From Pyrus communis (Eukaryota > Streptophyta > Magnoliopsida > Rosales > Rosaceae), in NCBI RefSeq assembly GCF_963583255.1, contig NC_084814.1, forward strand, positions 18,329,164 to 18,393,163: a stretch of DNA of 64,000 nt. Direction: 5' to 3'. The notes beneath the pieces were generated by a model that had not been told where the DNA came from, searched no databases, and saw only the letters and a list, made by a program, of their open reading frames with translations. This document shows, one piece after another, positions 1 through 11,907 of the stretch (positions are counted from its first letter, which is position 1; each line of letters starts with the position of its first letter). Position numbers and translations under genes: made by a program.

Positions 1-378
1 AATGTCATATGGTAATTTGTTAACAGTTAACCGATATGTCAGAAATATCGAAGAAATTTGTCAATTTTAATTGAAATTAAGAGTTTCTCCGAAGGGTGGG
101 TGAATACAGTGTCATCAACGTGTCTCCGACCCTTAAAGTCCATTATCACCTTAAGCACGTAATCACCGTGCCGACCAATGACACAAGCGCAATGTCCATT
201 TGGTGAACAACCCACCTCCCTCTCCGAACCCTAATTCTGTTCAACTTCCATCCAACAACTTTGAAGCCCTCTCCCATCTATTAATTCAACCCAACAAACT
301 AAAAGCTCCAAACCTTCAAACCCTCCTTCCAAACACTCTGAAAAATATCAAAGATTTACTCGCGACTCTCCTCCAACG
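1..378 (+). promoter_or_regulatory. Upstream region and 5' UTR of the DUF538 gene
   Basis: This stretch precedes the DUF538 start codon and holds no convincing coding sequence. The open frame from about 200 has no ATG and is the pyrimidine-rich leader read as protein. A CAAT-like motif (GACCAATGAC) lies near 173-182. I see no clear TATA box, so the transcription start cannot be placed. The C/T-rich stretch from about 205 to 375 looks like a plant 5' UTR. Confidence 0.4.
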
Positions 379-852
379 ATGGCTAGTGGCAAGCAAATTG
401 TTGGTGAAGACAAGCAGCGTGCCGGGGCGGAGATCGTGTACGGCCCCGAAGATTGCTACCGGCAGTCCATAGACCTACTGGAAGAGCTAGGGTTTCCCAA
501 AGGCGTCCTCCCCTTGCAGGACCTCGTGGAGTGCGGGAGGGTCAGAGAAACTGGGTTCGTGTGGATGAAGCAGAAGCAACCCTACGAGCACTTCTTTGAG
601 GGGTCCAACACGCGTGTCAGCTACGCAACTGAGGTGACTGGGTACGTGGAGAAGTGCAGGATGAAGAAGATGACGGGGATCAAGAGCAAGCAGGTTTTTC
701 TTTGGGTCCCGATATCTGAGATGAGCGTTGAGGATCCGGCGGGGAAGAAGATCGTTTTCAAGACTCCGATGGGGATCGGGAAGTCTTTTCCGGTGACTGC
801 GTTCATGACGGAGGAGGAGAAGCAAAAGTATTTGGAGAAGGTTAGCGAATGA
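379..852 (+). CDS. DUF538 family protein, 157 aa
   Basis: This is a single-exon gene for a small plant-specific DUF538 protein. The biochemical role of the family is not established. The ATG at 379 gives a 157-residue product, the usual family length, ending in TGA at 850-852. Family features visible are the N-terminal segment with EIVYGPEDCYRQS, the stretch LLEELGFPKGVLPLQDLVEC (residues 35-54), and the late motif FKTPMGIGKSFPVTAF. There is no signal peptide or membrane segment, so a soluble protein is likely. The coding part is much richer in GC than its flanks, as expected for a real exon. An AATAAA at 985-990 may serve as poly(A) signal. Antisense open frames over the same bases are shadows. 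Family assignment is confident; the cellular role is unknown. Confidence 0.9.
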   Translation: MASGKQIVGEDKQRAGAEIVYGPEDCYRQSIDLLEELGFPKGVLPLQDLVECGRVRETGFVWMKQKQPYEHFFEGSNTRVSYATEVTGYVEKCRMKKMTGIKSKQVFLWVPISEMSVEDPAGKKIVFKTPMGIGKSFPVTAFMTEEEKQKYLEKVSE

Positions 853-984
853 AATTAAGGAAAATAATTGAGGTTTTTCAGATGAATTTGTGGGGGTCAG
901 TTAATTATATGATTAAACAACTATTTATGGGGTACTTTTGTTTTTAATTTTTTATTATGTTATGTTATGTTTTTAATTTTATTT

Positions 985-990
985 AATAAA
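985..990 (+). terminator. Putative poly(A) signal AATAAA
   Basis: AATAAA lies 133 bases after the DUF538 stop codon, within an AT-rich 3' flank. It is suggestive only, since such hexamers are common in AT-rich DNA. Confidence 0.35.
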
Positions 991-1136
991 AAAAAGGACA
1001 ATCGGTGACAAGTCACGTCCACCAACACATGAAGATTTATAAAAAATTAACAGAACATTAAAATTAAAATTTCATTTTACAAAATTAACTACAATACATA
1101 CATGTATTTAATAAAATTGTCATATAATTATTATAT

Positions 1137-1403
1137 TGTTGTAGGCATAATTTACTGAACAATTATGGATGCCATATAAAGAGAGAGGGTGCGGTAATAG
1201 TAGAGAGAAAGAGAGATGTGTAATTGTGAGGTGTGTTTGATTCACCCCAGTGTGCCTTTATTTATAGTAGTAGAAATGGTAAAACCTTTCTCTTTAGGAT
1301 TACAACATTTAATAGGTAATCTAATTCTAATAGGAATATATAATACTTTCCCAGATTCCCTAGGATTTACAATCACATTCCTATTCTAAATATGACTGCA
1401 ACA
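1137..1403 (-). repeat. 3' LTR of the first copia element
   Basis: This 267-bp LTR is bounded by TGTTG and CAACA and pairs with 7661-7914. On the minus strand it contains the box TACTATAAATAAAGGCAC, also seen in the LTR at 63491-63722, so the two belong to related families. The adjacent purine-rich tract lies at about 1404-1412 on the plus strand, where it reads CTCCCTCTT. Confidence 0.88.
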
Positions 1404-1859
1404 CTCCCTCTTGAGTGTGTAAATACTCAACAAACCATCACATCAGATTCTTCAGCAGATAAGGTAAAATAGTTGATGAAGTCATCGGCACAACGGGTGA
1501 TCGCGAGTCTCAAATTTACTTTGAAGTATGCATTTGTAAAAACTCACAAAAACATTGCTATGGTAAAACCCAAGGAATGGGAAAAACTCATAGACTAAGG
1601 AGAAAAGTAAGAAAAATATGTATAATGTCTAAAACGCTCGTCAAACTGGACAAAGGTACTAAACTCAACGGAGTATGATCATCCCGGGATGGGTGCCTCA
1701 TTAAAACCTACTTAGGTAGTAAAAGCCCAGTGAGAAAAATGCTCCTAATCGTAGGGACAAAGAGTACATTAAGATCATGTGAGTATGTTTCAAGATACTT
1801 CCCCTGAGTTAGACATAACTTCTAAATAAGAGAACTACAAGCGATTCAACTCAGATAAT

Positions 1860-1960
1860 TTACGCATACCGATTCCTTGGACGAGCTTCTGAAGTGTAGA
1901 CTTGGGCAATGACTTGGTGAAGAGATTGGCCAAGTTGTCTTGTGAACAGATTGCATGACT
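1860..1960 (-). pseudogene. Copia RNase H C-terminal remnant
   Basis: Read on the minus strand, this stretch encodes DNLANLFTKSLPKSTLQKLV followed by GIGMRKLSEL. That is the characteristic end of copia polyproteins, in the RNase H domain. Upstream on the minus strand (about 1960-2300) the frame is repeatedly interrupted. It is the clearest single proof that the surrounding element is Ty1/copia. Confidence 0.88.
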
Positions 1961-2410
1961 TCAATCTCCTGATGCTTTGCTGATGTAGATGTAAGTGCAA
2001 TATGTCTTGGCGTTGACTTCGTTGATGTATCATGGCTTGGTCGGGTTGATACATGCGGCATAATCTTCATGGATCATCGTCGGGACTTAACGATGGATGA
2101 AAACACAACAAGTACTTCGAAATTCTCAACAAGAACTTTTAACCATGTTTCACTTGTGGCGTAATGAAGTGAGCTGAGTCTTATAACGATGCGAAGATTT
2201 CGCAACTAAGGTCATATCGTGGACCTCCAAGATATTACGATATCCTTAACAGTAAAGACATAACCATTCGGGGATTTTGCCTTGTGCGGGTTTGATAAAC
2301 AACCAGCGTCAGCATAACAAACAAGGCAATCATCATTTCGAGGATCAGGGGGGTTGGATTTGCTCGAGGTGCGTTGGGATTTGCCCTCATAGTACCTTCA
2401 GGGTACGTCT

Positions 2411-2899
2411 TTAATACCAAATCAGTGGTTGCGTATAGGCACGGTGCTGCATCTTTACCAAGATCAATAGCGAAGGAGATGTCCTGTCTAAATACAATGA
2501 GCTAAGTACAACAAAGCGCAAAGTTGAACTCATATATGTAATTTCGGATTCCATAACCTCTTCAAAGGTCTCATTTGCATATAACGTATGGACGATCAAA
2601 GGTATACTTAAAGGTAACACATTCGGGGTGTAGTTTAACTTGTAGACCAAAATATTGTTAGAACAATGCTTCAACTTCAGGTTAAGGCATAAAAGAGATT
2701 TCCCAAGATCCTTCATCTCAAATTCCATCTTCAGGTGCGAGGCGGTTTTCTCAAGCTCTTCTGGAGTCTTAGTGAGATTTGTGTCAACGACACAAATTGT
2801 AACTCTAGAAATTTGGAATAAGACTTCATAGTTTAACACGTAAAGGCATAATTCATATCCCTGACTGATCAAATAATCATATAGACGGGTATACCACAT
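2411..2899 (-). pseudogene. Copia reverse transcriptase remnant
   Basis: A 162-codon open stretch retains the second half of a copia reverse transcriptase. It includes TPEELEKTASHLKMEFEMKD followed by LGKSLLCLNLKLKH, the segment just after the catalytic YVDD box. The catalytic box is degraded, because the expected position reads VVDTN. Flanking RT sequence on both sides is out of frame. It cannot encode an active enzyme. Confidence 0.8.
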
Positions 2900-3955
2900 C
2901 CGTCAGATTTTTCAATCCATAAGTGAATGCCTCAAAACAAGTTAAGAGGGTGTTCCGTGGTTTTGGAACTATTTGAAACAATCTATGTAATTCTTCGAGA
3001 CTTACATATAAATCTCCGTATCTATATCCTCATGGAGAAAACACTAACCACATTTCATAATGCTGCTATCAATCACAAGACGTTTGAGAGAAACATTGCG
3101 CCGTAAGGGGTGCATCATATCGTACCATTTCATTCATCTCATAACGTTTCATTTCCCACTTGTAACACAACAGGGTTACCTTGGGCACTGTAGGAACGAC
3201 AAGTCCAATACACACTTTGGTAAGGAATTTGATATGGATTGTAACTTTAGTTGTCCAATCAGTTCTACGTTGTCACTTAATCAACGGAACACGGTTTGAT
3301 ATCGTCACTTTTTATTTATGCCGGTAGCTACCATATAAGTGAAAACATCATCGATCATAATCTTATTTCAATTCTATTTAGCTCATCCAAACTAGTATAC
3401 TGGACCAAGAACTTTAAATTTCGGGAGAAATCTGGATTAATCTCATGAGATGGAAATGATTTAAGACATCGATCGAGTTTAGATTCATTGTTGTGCCGTG
3501 TCTTCCTCTTCTAAGAAAGTGAATTAAACGAACCGAGTGATCTGTCGTGCTCCAAGTTAAGGCAAATTGATTGGTTATCTGCTGGTGTACCGGACCGTCC
3601 AACAAAAGCGTCCAAACCGTCCAACAAGGGCAACACACCCTCTAGGGATGCTGACTCGACGTTTGTTAAGTACGTCTATCTTTGCAGGCATGTTTGCAAC
3701 TGGTATATGATCTCGTCACTTTAGCTAGATCAGAGGAATGCATCTGGAGCAACGTTCTGAAAACTAGAATTCATCGCATTTGCTTATCACACTTGTGCGG
3801 TATGGGATCGAGATAAGACATAGTGGGCAACGTCCACGCAACATCGCGCCGTTTTACAGGAACATTGACGTTCTTATCTCCCCCTTATGGCGTGAAGTCT
3901 GTCTCATTAAAGTGACAACCCGTAAATGAGCGGTAAAGAGATCGCATGCAAGGGC

Positions 3956-4240
3956 TTAAAGAGAGCTAGTGTGAAGGAGAATCATGATCGACAAAAAATA
4001 CACATCCTTCTTTGAGGACCCATAGTGGTACGTTGCGGCGACGTAACTTGGCACATGGAATGCACACCCAAATACGTAAATACGAAAATCTTCAGGTTCG
4101 TACCCAGTAACCAACTGTAACGTCATATAGGTTGGGTGGCAATGGGCCACAAGGCAAACCAACATAACTGCGTACAAGGATTGCATAGCCCTAGGTAGAA
4201 ACCGGAAACTTGGTATGTTCACCAAAATTCGGGCAATCAT
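3956..4240 (-). pseudogene. Copia integrase C-terminal remnant
   Basis: The minus-strand frame contains LVTGYEPEDFRIYVFGCAFH, the region after the copia integrase core where the family has a conserved VFGC motif. The upstream catalytic core (about 4.3-5.0 kb) is too broken to read. Its position between gag and RT fixes the element as copia and not gypsy. Confidence 0.75.
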
Positions 4241-5399
4241 TTGAATTGCGCTTTATGATCACCAGGCGAGGCTATTTTGGGTGAACATGGGAATTTGATG
4301 TTCAATTAGAAACCCAAAACGACATGTAATACTTTATCGAAAACCGTCGATGTAAACTCTCCGACATTATCCAATCTCCCGGACCTTAAGGGATAAGTAG
4401 GGTGGTGAACCCATAATCGGCCAAGAGGTTTAGCAGTAATGTGTGTGGACAAACATGTGACTTAGTTTATCGATTCATCAACCAAAACCATAAGTATTTA
4501 TATGGTCCGCATTTTGGTTGGATTAGTCCACATATTCCCTTGAATCCACTGTGAAAAGAGAGTCCTGTTGTATCTTTGTGAGGACTGATATAAAAAATCA
4601 AAATTCCTAATGAGCATGCTTGGCAAAGTGTGCTCGTAGGCACAATATCCTTACTTCAAATAAGGAGATGCATTGTATCATCATTGTTCGACCTAAGTGT
4701 CCCAAAAGGTCGTGCCAAAGCAAGTAAACTGCTCAATCACCCAGCTCTAGGCTGACCACATGTGATGTATTCCCAATTGGGAGACAACCCATTGGCCCCA
4801 AATCAAAGCTTCAAGCTCATTTTTGGAGGTGGTGCAAAGATATTTCACTCTATTTTCTTCAATGGTTTCATTTATGATCATTGTCATCTCGAATATTCTT
4901 AAAAACTCAACGTTAGGGAGAATTTAAGGTCTCTTAAATGGTAATTCAGTATCATTCATAAACGAGGAGCGTGCAAATGCTCTTAATCTGGTTGGATAGA
5001 CATGAAGTCGTTGTTAGAGATGTGATTTAAGTGTAAAGTTAGTGTGCGTAGTACGCATTCATCCAGACAACTAACTTTCCCACATTCCAACCTAATCACG
5101 TGTTTAATTGAATTGGTCACATGTATTAAGAAACATGATTCAATTAACTCATATTCGAGGACAATATCAATAAAATTATCCATAAGTAAAACATACACCA
5201 AGCTTGAATCCAAGAACATGGAAAAATGTTCACAAAGTAAATGGTTTACTAAGGGGATTCGGCAAACAAGACCATCCATGTCAAAATTCTGCTCTTCCAA
5301 CGGTGTTTGGTGGAGCAAAAATTAGTCTCACATATTGACTACTAGAATGGTACTCCTTAACAACATTGATAGGGGCACAAATATATGCATAACCAATGA

Positions 5400-6240
5400 T
5401 CTATTCCATCAAGACGGAAGAAGATTTTGTAGGGTTAAGGTTCGGGAATATTATCCCTTATTCTTGAAGTTTTAGGTCTTAGGTGCCAAAGATCACGCTT
5501 CGGGTATGATGCCACACCTTGGCAGGCTTTGATTCTACCATATGTTGTAAAAACAAACTCGAAATTGTATTGTGAAAGAGTATGTCATTCAGTGTATCCC
5601 TGCCAAAGCAGTGCATTACCATTCGGTAGGCTTTGACCAAACTGGGTCGAGCCATTCTGTAGACTCTAGCCAAATTGGATCCATACCTTTCTCTCACATT
5701 TGTGGTAGTAATCAGATCCGAGAATGTGGTAAACTTCTGATTTCTACACTGCTGCTTCAGGGGCGAGTTAGAAATAGGGAATGACGAGAAAAATATTCTC
5801 CAGTCAAAATTCGATCAGATTTATAAACTTCAGAATTGTACTCATTCATGGACGTAATCATGGTGTGCTTCGGGCAATATGTCTCATGATCACATGGTCC
5901 GTAGGAGCAAGCCAAAGAGCCATGGAATCCTCTTTCGAGAGGTATCTCCATTGATAATGCTTTGAGCATAAGTCTTCGAATGAAGATTATAGCGGAGGCT
6001 TATTCAACTCTTCCTTGCCATTGTTAGTTTCAATGGTTTCTCAGCTTCTTGCTAGTCAAGTGGAGATTCACATCTTGTACCCCACATAAAGTGGTTTCTA
6101 TTAGAAACATCCAATTTACGAAAATCGAACTTGTGACGGTACGACAATCCACTGAATGGAGGGAACAAGATTGTAATTGGTTCTTTGAGAATGAATCAAC
6201 CATAAGCATCAAAGTTAGAACATTCGAGTGCTAAGACATG
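5400..6240 (-). pseudogene. Copia gag remnant
   Basis: Short minus-strand segments resemble copia gag of the UBN2 type, for example a KLDVSNRNHF-like stretch near 6100-6140 and a NEYNSEVYKS stretch near 5860. The segments lie in different frames and are separated by stops. The match is to the gag pattern as I know it and is moderate in strength. Confidence 0.55.
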
Positions 6241-7024
6241 GTTTTCATGAAAAACGTCGAGTTTTAATGGGTGTATTGTTTTATGAAAACTTCGGATTTC
6301 AAAGGCACTAAATTGGAAATTACAGGTTCAATTTAGTTTTATGAACAATTAGTTCATAATAAGAGGTTCTTGTAAGAAACACATAATGCAATATGCTAAT
6401 TTAAGTATAGTGGATTTGAGTTTCTTCGGGAACTCAAATGTGAGAGTTTCGTTACTACGAAAGTATGTGATAGTTCAAAGTATCAAAAGAAATTATTGAA
6501 TCGTTAATGTCCAAAAGTGATCTTCAAGTCAATAATTTTGGATTCATTATCAGATTAATGGACTGCAAGTCACTTTTAATTAATTCAATAGATTGAAACC
6601 ATTCGGGGTCGATCGTAGAAATAAAATAATATTATTAGGTAAAAAGTATAGCCTAATTTGAGCTTGGCCGTGGGCACCCCATGGTTGGGTGCAGTTAGAA
6701 GCAGAAACGGGCCAAATTTGGCTTGGGCAGGCCACACGGGGTAGCCCAATCAGCATGTGCAAGCTATAGGCTTGCAGTGTGAAGATGGGTCGTGTGAGGC
6801 TGCTGCAAGTAGCCCAACAACCTGCAAAACAAGCTTTGCAGGCTTGCTACAGTCACGGGTTGAGAATGAGAAGATGGAGCCCAACGTGCTGCAATCAACA
6901 GAGCAAGCCAAGAGGAAAAAATGGGCCCAGGTGTGATTTAAACCCAGTCTGGTATGCGGGCCAAGGCTGTAGGTCTGTCAGGTGATAAACCCAGCGTGTG
7001 GGTTTAGGTTCGTGCACAGAAAAG

Positions 7025-7066
7025 CCGCCCCCCTTCCTCCCCCCCCCACCCCCCCCCCCCCCCCCC
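7025..7066. repeat. Poly(C) tract
   Basis: A stretch of almost pure C, broken by a few T and A bases, is followed by a short A run. Its length is likely unstable and prone to sequencing error. Confidence 0.9.
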
Positions 7067-7283
7067 AAAAAAAGGGAGCTGCTGTCTTGGCTTGGCTTCA
7101 GGCCAGCTAGGCGCGGCTCAACAATTTTCCTCTTTTTTTTCTCTATTTTTTTTTTTCGACATCTAGGGTTTGAACAACCTTAACTGTTTCTAATTTATTT
7201 ATATTATTTAACTCACAAATTTCACATAGTATAATTGCGTAATGCATGAAACAAATATATATTGACAAATATATGAAACATAT

Positions 7284-7286
<3 letters not shown>

Positions 7287-7338
<52 letters not shown>
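7287..7338. repeat. (AT)n microsatellite, about 26 units
   Basis: An uninterrupted AT dinucleotide array inside the leader of the first copia element. The open frames reading IYIYIY on either strand are artefacts of this array. Confidence 0.97.
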
Positions 7339-7340
<2 letters not shown>

Positions 7341-7660
7341 GAAGGTAAATATAAATGTAGGGGGTTCATGCATCATGGGGAATATTTTCATGCATTATGG
7401 TCGTTTTAAATATTTTACTTTATTTTAAGCGTATCTGATTGGTAGAAAACAAATAAAAGCCTTTGAATTTGTAGAAGATCCTTCTCTGTAAGCCAGAATT
7501 GCATCTTCAATGTGTTGTATCACGTTCAACACAGAAAAATTAAATTGAATCAATAACATGTAGATCAATTCAAAATAATAAATTAATCATAAAAAAATGA
7601 TTTAAACGTAATACTCCCCTGATTGAAGAATAAACTATCTTTAGCGCAGCGTCAAGAACG

Positions 7661-7914
7661 TATTGTAGGCATAATTATGGAGGCCATATAAAGAGAGATG
7701 GTGCAGTAATAGTAGAGAGAAAGATGTGTAATTGTGAAGTGTGTTTGATTCATCTCATTTTGTCTTTATTTATAGTAGTAGAAAAGGTAAAACATTTTAC
7801 TTTAGGATTACAACATTTAATAAGTAATTTAATCCTAATAGGGAATATATAATACTTTTGCAGATTCCTTAGGATTTACACAAACACATTCCTATTCTAA
7901 ATATGACTTCAACA
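7661..7914 (-). repeat. 5' LTR of the first copia element
   Basis: This 254-bp LTR pairs with 1137-1403. It ends in CAACA like its partner, and its left end reads TATTG where the partner has TGTTG. A short TA repeat follows, then the EMB8-like gene leader. The LTR edge is only 160 bp from that gene's start codon, so it lies within the proximal promoter. Confidence 0.88.
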
Positions 7915-8073
7915 TATATATATATATATATATATTTTATGTAAATATATTTATTTAATACAAGTATTATTTAACCGTTTGTAGCCAAATAGTGAAAGAG
8001 AGAGAAACACTTTTTGTTGTCTTTCCGAAAGCCACTCGTCAAGCTATCCGCTGCATACAAAACCAACCAACCA

Positions 8074-11000
8074 ATGGCCAGAGCCTCCCTGGGCTACTCA
8101 CCACCTCTCTCCTATTTCCGCCACGTGTCCCATCTCCACAGCCGCACTCGCCTCTCCGCCTTCTCCTCGCTCCCCGTCAACTCATCCGCCGCCCCCATGG
8201 CCCACCCGTCCCTCGAAATCCTCGGTGGCGCCCGCGACCTCTTCCTCCCCGTCCTCACCACCGTGACCCGACCCTACGACCCGTATCCCATAATCGGGTC
8301 GAACCGCCACGTCGAGACCATATTCGCTTCGTTCTACAGGTCCACTCCCGACGTCAGGCTTCGCCGAGAGTGCCTCCGTACTGCAGACGACGGCGCCGTC
8401 GCCCTCGACTGGGTCTCCGGCGACGACCGCCTCTTGCCCCCCGATTCCCCTCTCCTCATTCTCCTGGTGCGTTCGCTCTCACATTTCTCTTCCTTTAAGG
8501 GGTGTGGTCAAACTTGGAGTTAAAAGAGCATTTTAAAGTGATAGAATTCACTACATTATTTCCTGTTTGTTTCCCGGGAAAAATTACAATAATGAAAAAA
8601 GCGCAAAGCTTTTGAGTTAAAAGTTGAATTTGGATTCTGGGTAATGGGTGTTTTTGCAGCCGGGTTTAACTGGAGGGAGTGATGACTCGTATGTCAGACA
8701 CATGTTGGTTCGCGCCAAAAGTAAAGGATGGCGGGTTGTGGTGTTCAACAGCCGCGGTTGCGGCGGCAGCCCTGTGACAACTCCTCAGGTATTCTCACTT
8801 TGGCCCAATCAATTTCCATTTTACAATTGTACCAATTTGTGATTCTCTGTGTTTAAACTTATAATCCTAATTAACATTTTTTGCTAGCATTGTTTACAAT
8901 CGGCAGGATTGATACTTGTTGTCATGAGGTGGTTGTTTTCGAGTTCGGATTTTCTTTGGTTCCTTGATGGGAGTTGAATGCTGAAGATTTGAACTTTTTG
9001 ATGTGTTTATTAAGCCTGTTTTGTGATTAGTTATCTTATGGCGCTGATGTGCAGTTCTATTCGGCTTCATTTTTAGGAGATATGTGTGAAGTAGTGGCTC
9101 ATGTTGGCACTCGGTATCCGAAAGCTAATATGTATGCTGCTGGCTGGTCTCTTGGTGCTAACATTCTCGTTCGCTACTTGGGTCAGGTAAAATGTAACTT
9201 CACTCATTTCCTCTCACGTTCTGGCAGTATACTTTGTCATTGACCAATCACTTTTAGGATTTCTGTACTGTTTGTTCGTTTGGACAATTGACTTGCACTA
9301 CAATTGTCCAGTGTGTGTGCACTACAATTGTACAGTTATAAAAATTACCAATACACGGACCTACATTTTGCACTGGAATTTTCTTATCCCTTTCTCCACT
9401 TTCATTTCATTTGTATTCAATGATGTGGTACCTGCAGGAATCTAATGCATGCCGTCTTTCTGGTGCTGTCTCATTGTGTAATCCTTTCAATTTGGTCATT
9501 GCAGACGAGGACTTCCATAAGGGCTTTAATAATGTTTATGACAAAGCTCTTGCAAGTTCACTCTGCAAAATTTTCAAGAAGTAAATCTCATGAAATATTA
9601 AATTATGTTCTCAACCGTTGTTTATATTTCAGCTTCAGGTTGATAAATAACCCAATTTTATGGCACTACATTGTAGGCATGCTCTACTTTTTGAAGACAT
9701 GGGTGGTGAGTATAATATTCCATTGGCTGCCAATGCAAAGACCGTCAGGGAGTTTGATGACGGACTAACTCGTGGTATGTATGTTGTGTACATGAAACCA
9801 TTTGATTTCAGATGGGATAACATGACATTCATCTGATGAGAACACCTTCAATGAAAACTGCAGTTTCGTTTGGCTTCAAGTCAGTAGATGACTACTACTC
9901 TAATTCCAGTAGTTCAAATTCCATAAAGGATGTCTGCACACCATTGCTTTGCATTCAGGTAATCTTTCTCTCGAACATTTCATATGGTTAATAGACATTT
10001 TATGAACCTCTCAGCAGATGTTGGTGTGTGTAGATTCTAAAAGCTCTTTTGTTATTATTCTGGTTGAATTTATAGTGGACTTGTTATAAGAAATATTAGA
10101 CATATCGAGCCGGGGCATATCTATTCAGTGGTGTTTTCTTATACCGAGTTTGGTAGGAATGAGGTGGGAATGATAGAAAAGAGAGAGGGAAGGAAAGATG
10201 CAAAGATAGAGGGATAAGGAAAAATAGAGCGATAAGGAACCCCCATGCCCAGTATAATCTCTTCCTCTAACAATGAATAGATTGGTGATTGGTGGAGGGA
10301 TTGATGAGCATAATAAGCACAAGTTATGACATAATAGTGGTAATCCGTGGCTTTATATTATATTTCCATCACTGTTTATCCCTTCGAAACAAGAAGAGGA
10401 CAAAACTACTACTTTCCCTTGTCATGACTTACCTCATCCATCCTTTACAGTTATGTCCCTTCTATCAAACAGTGTTCTTGTTATGATTGCATGAGCGGCA
10501 TAACTAGAATTGTATTCAGTTATTGCAAATGTTCTTACACTTATTGTTCTTATGGTTTCAGGCGGAAAATGATCCAATTGCTCCTAACAGGGGAATTCCT
10601 CGTGAGGATATCAAGGTTTGTAGAGTCTCGTGACCAAGACAATATTCCCTAAATTATGTTAAACCTTACCTAATGTTTGGATGAGGGCCTAGTTAACTGA
10701 GGCAATATTTGTTAGGAATGCTCTAGAAAAGTTAGACAGAGGTACTTGGAAGTGACTAGATGCAATACATATGAGAGAACTTCCGAACGACTCCTTGAAA
10801 GGTGTCATTTGAAATTCTGCTTTTTAGTGTTTTAGTAGTGGCTTTGTAGTGCTTGAGTAGTTTATTGGTAGTGTTCTTGTATTGCATTTTTGACAATCGA
10901 GCCGAGAGTTCCTTGGTACTTAGAAACTCCCTCATCCAAACATAGGGATTAGTGGTTTATTTGTTATTTTCCAATAGTTCTTGTATTTTGTTATTTCCAA

Positions 11001-11589
11001 TATAATTTGGCATGTGTAATGCCTTTTACACCAAGATAAACCACAAATTTTTGAAATACTAAGTAACGTGATAGGGTTTAGGGTAGTATGCCGTGGATGG
11101 ACTGTTCTAGACCGAGCATACCCTTGAAAATGAAATGACCAGGGAATCCCTGTTTCTTACAAAAATTCAACGGACCCCATATGCTTGGGATTGTTAGAAT
11201 TTTTAATTTTTAATTTATTTTATAAAAGAGGTTATCTTCCTTGGATCACTTGCATAAAATGGATTGGCATACTGTCATGTTCCCTCTGCTTGTGAAGAAT
11301 ATTTCTGACATATCTCTGGTGATCTCCTGTATACTATCAGCATGTTAATATAGTACATCCCTTGCTGTTTTGTCAGGACAATCCAAACTGCTTGTTGATA
11401 GTGACACCCAAAGGTGGCCATCTAGGGTGGGTTGCAGGTGCTGAAGCTCCATTTGGAGCACCTTGGACTGATCCGGTCGTCATGGATTTCCTTGAGCATC
11501 TGCAGAGAGGAAAATTTGAAGCCTTTTCATCTAGGAATTTGGAAGGCGCGCACCGAAGTTCAGAGGGCTTGCACAGCTTGGAAGTTTAG
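8074..11589 (+). CDS. EMB8-like alpha/beta hydrolase, 8 exons, 418 aa
   Basis: Exons: 8074-8466, 8660-8788, 9055-9186, 9438-9580, 9677-9774, 9864-9958, 10562-10615, 11377-11589. All introns are GT-AG and the frame stays open to TAG. The product belongs to the plant embryogenesis-associated EMB8 / bacterial YheT group of alpha/beta hydrolases; the substrate is not established. Exon 1 leads into the conserved LLPGLTGGSDDSYVRHM oxyanion region across the first intron. The nucleophile is Ser206 in GWSLG, the acid is probably Asp334 in AENDPIAP, and the base His363 in GGHLGW, so the triad is complete. The first about 45 residues are rich in Ser, Arg and Pro with few acids, resembling a chloroplast transit peptide. 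I chose the first ATG (8074) because upstream in-frame codons are only TTG. Intron 7 carries a MITE. Exon ends were assigned by eye and could shift slightly. Confidence 0.9.
10669..10948. mobile_element. MITE inside intron 7 of the EMB8-like gene
   Basis: The left end reads CCTAATGTTTGGATGAGGG. The right end, reverse-complemented, reads CCCTATGTTTGGATGAGGG, giving terminal inverted repeats of about 19 bp. The internal 240 bases have no coding capacity. It lies wholly between the exons ending at 10615 and starting at 11377, so it should be spliced out. Sequence near 54740-54850 has a similar subterminal part. Confidence 0.75.
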
Positions 11590-11907
11590 TTGGATATGTC
11601 TTCATTGTTGCCATATACATCTTATATCTTTATCAGATCGTAGTCTTAAAAATGCGATGGAATATGATCAAATACAATACAAATAAGCTAAAATCATTCG
11701 ATTCTTTGTACTTGTATGCTGTCGAACAGTGACAGCTTAGCGAGCATTCGTGCCTTGGGTCGATGTTTTTCAAATTCTGATGTACCTCGTGTAATCCATG
11801 GGAGAAAATTTCACCAGTATTACGTTCTTGTAGTCTTCGCCATTGTGAAAGGTGTAATTGTACGCTGCTCTCAACGTCTATAATGTTCTGAAGAAAACTT
11901 CTTTTAA
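11590..11907 (+). other. 3' flank of the EMB8-like gene
   Basis: This region contains the presumed 3' UTR and ends at the first MITE. No second gene is visible. A canonical AATAAA is not obvious; AATAAG occurs near 11682. Confidence 0.4.

Larger units (their letters stand above)
6241..7660 (-). other. Leader region of the first copia element
   Basis: About 1.4 kb lies between the gag remnant and the 5' LTR, with no coding sequence I can support. It includes a GC-richer patch (about 6660-7010), a C-rich run (7025-7066) and an AT microsatellite (7287-7338). Next to the LTR, on the minus strand, the sequence begins CGTTCTTGACGC. This weakly resembles the CGTTATCATCACGC that follows the related LTR at 63722, so it may be a mutated primer-binding site. 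Confidence 0.5.
1137..7914 (-). mobile_element. Degenerate Ty1/copia LTR retrotransposon, minus strand
   Basis: This is a complete but decayed copia element of about 6.8 kb. Related LTRs lie at 1137-1403 and 7661-7914 and are flanked by the 5-bp repeat TATAT (1132-1136 and 7915-7919), although the right copy runs into a TA repeat. Orientation is minus: the purine tract AAGAGGGAG, read on the minus strand, abuts the LTR at 1137-1403, making that the 3' LTR. Coding order on the minus strand is gag (about 6.2-5.4 kb), integrase (4.2-4.0 kb), reverse transcriptase (about 3.5-2.4 kb) and RNase H end (about 1.95-1.85 kb), the copia order. Every domain is broken by stops and frameshifts. The LTRs differ by many substitutions and a 13-bp length difference, so the insertion is old. 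Confidence 0.88.

Noticed and set aside
7143..7428. IYIYIY-type frames
   Set aside because: Products of the AT microsatellite.
8014..8073. Upstream extension of the EMB8-like protein
   Set aside because: The in-frame upstream start is TTG; the first ATG is at 8074.
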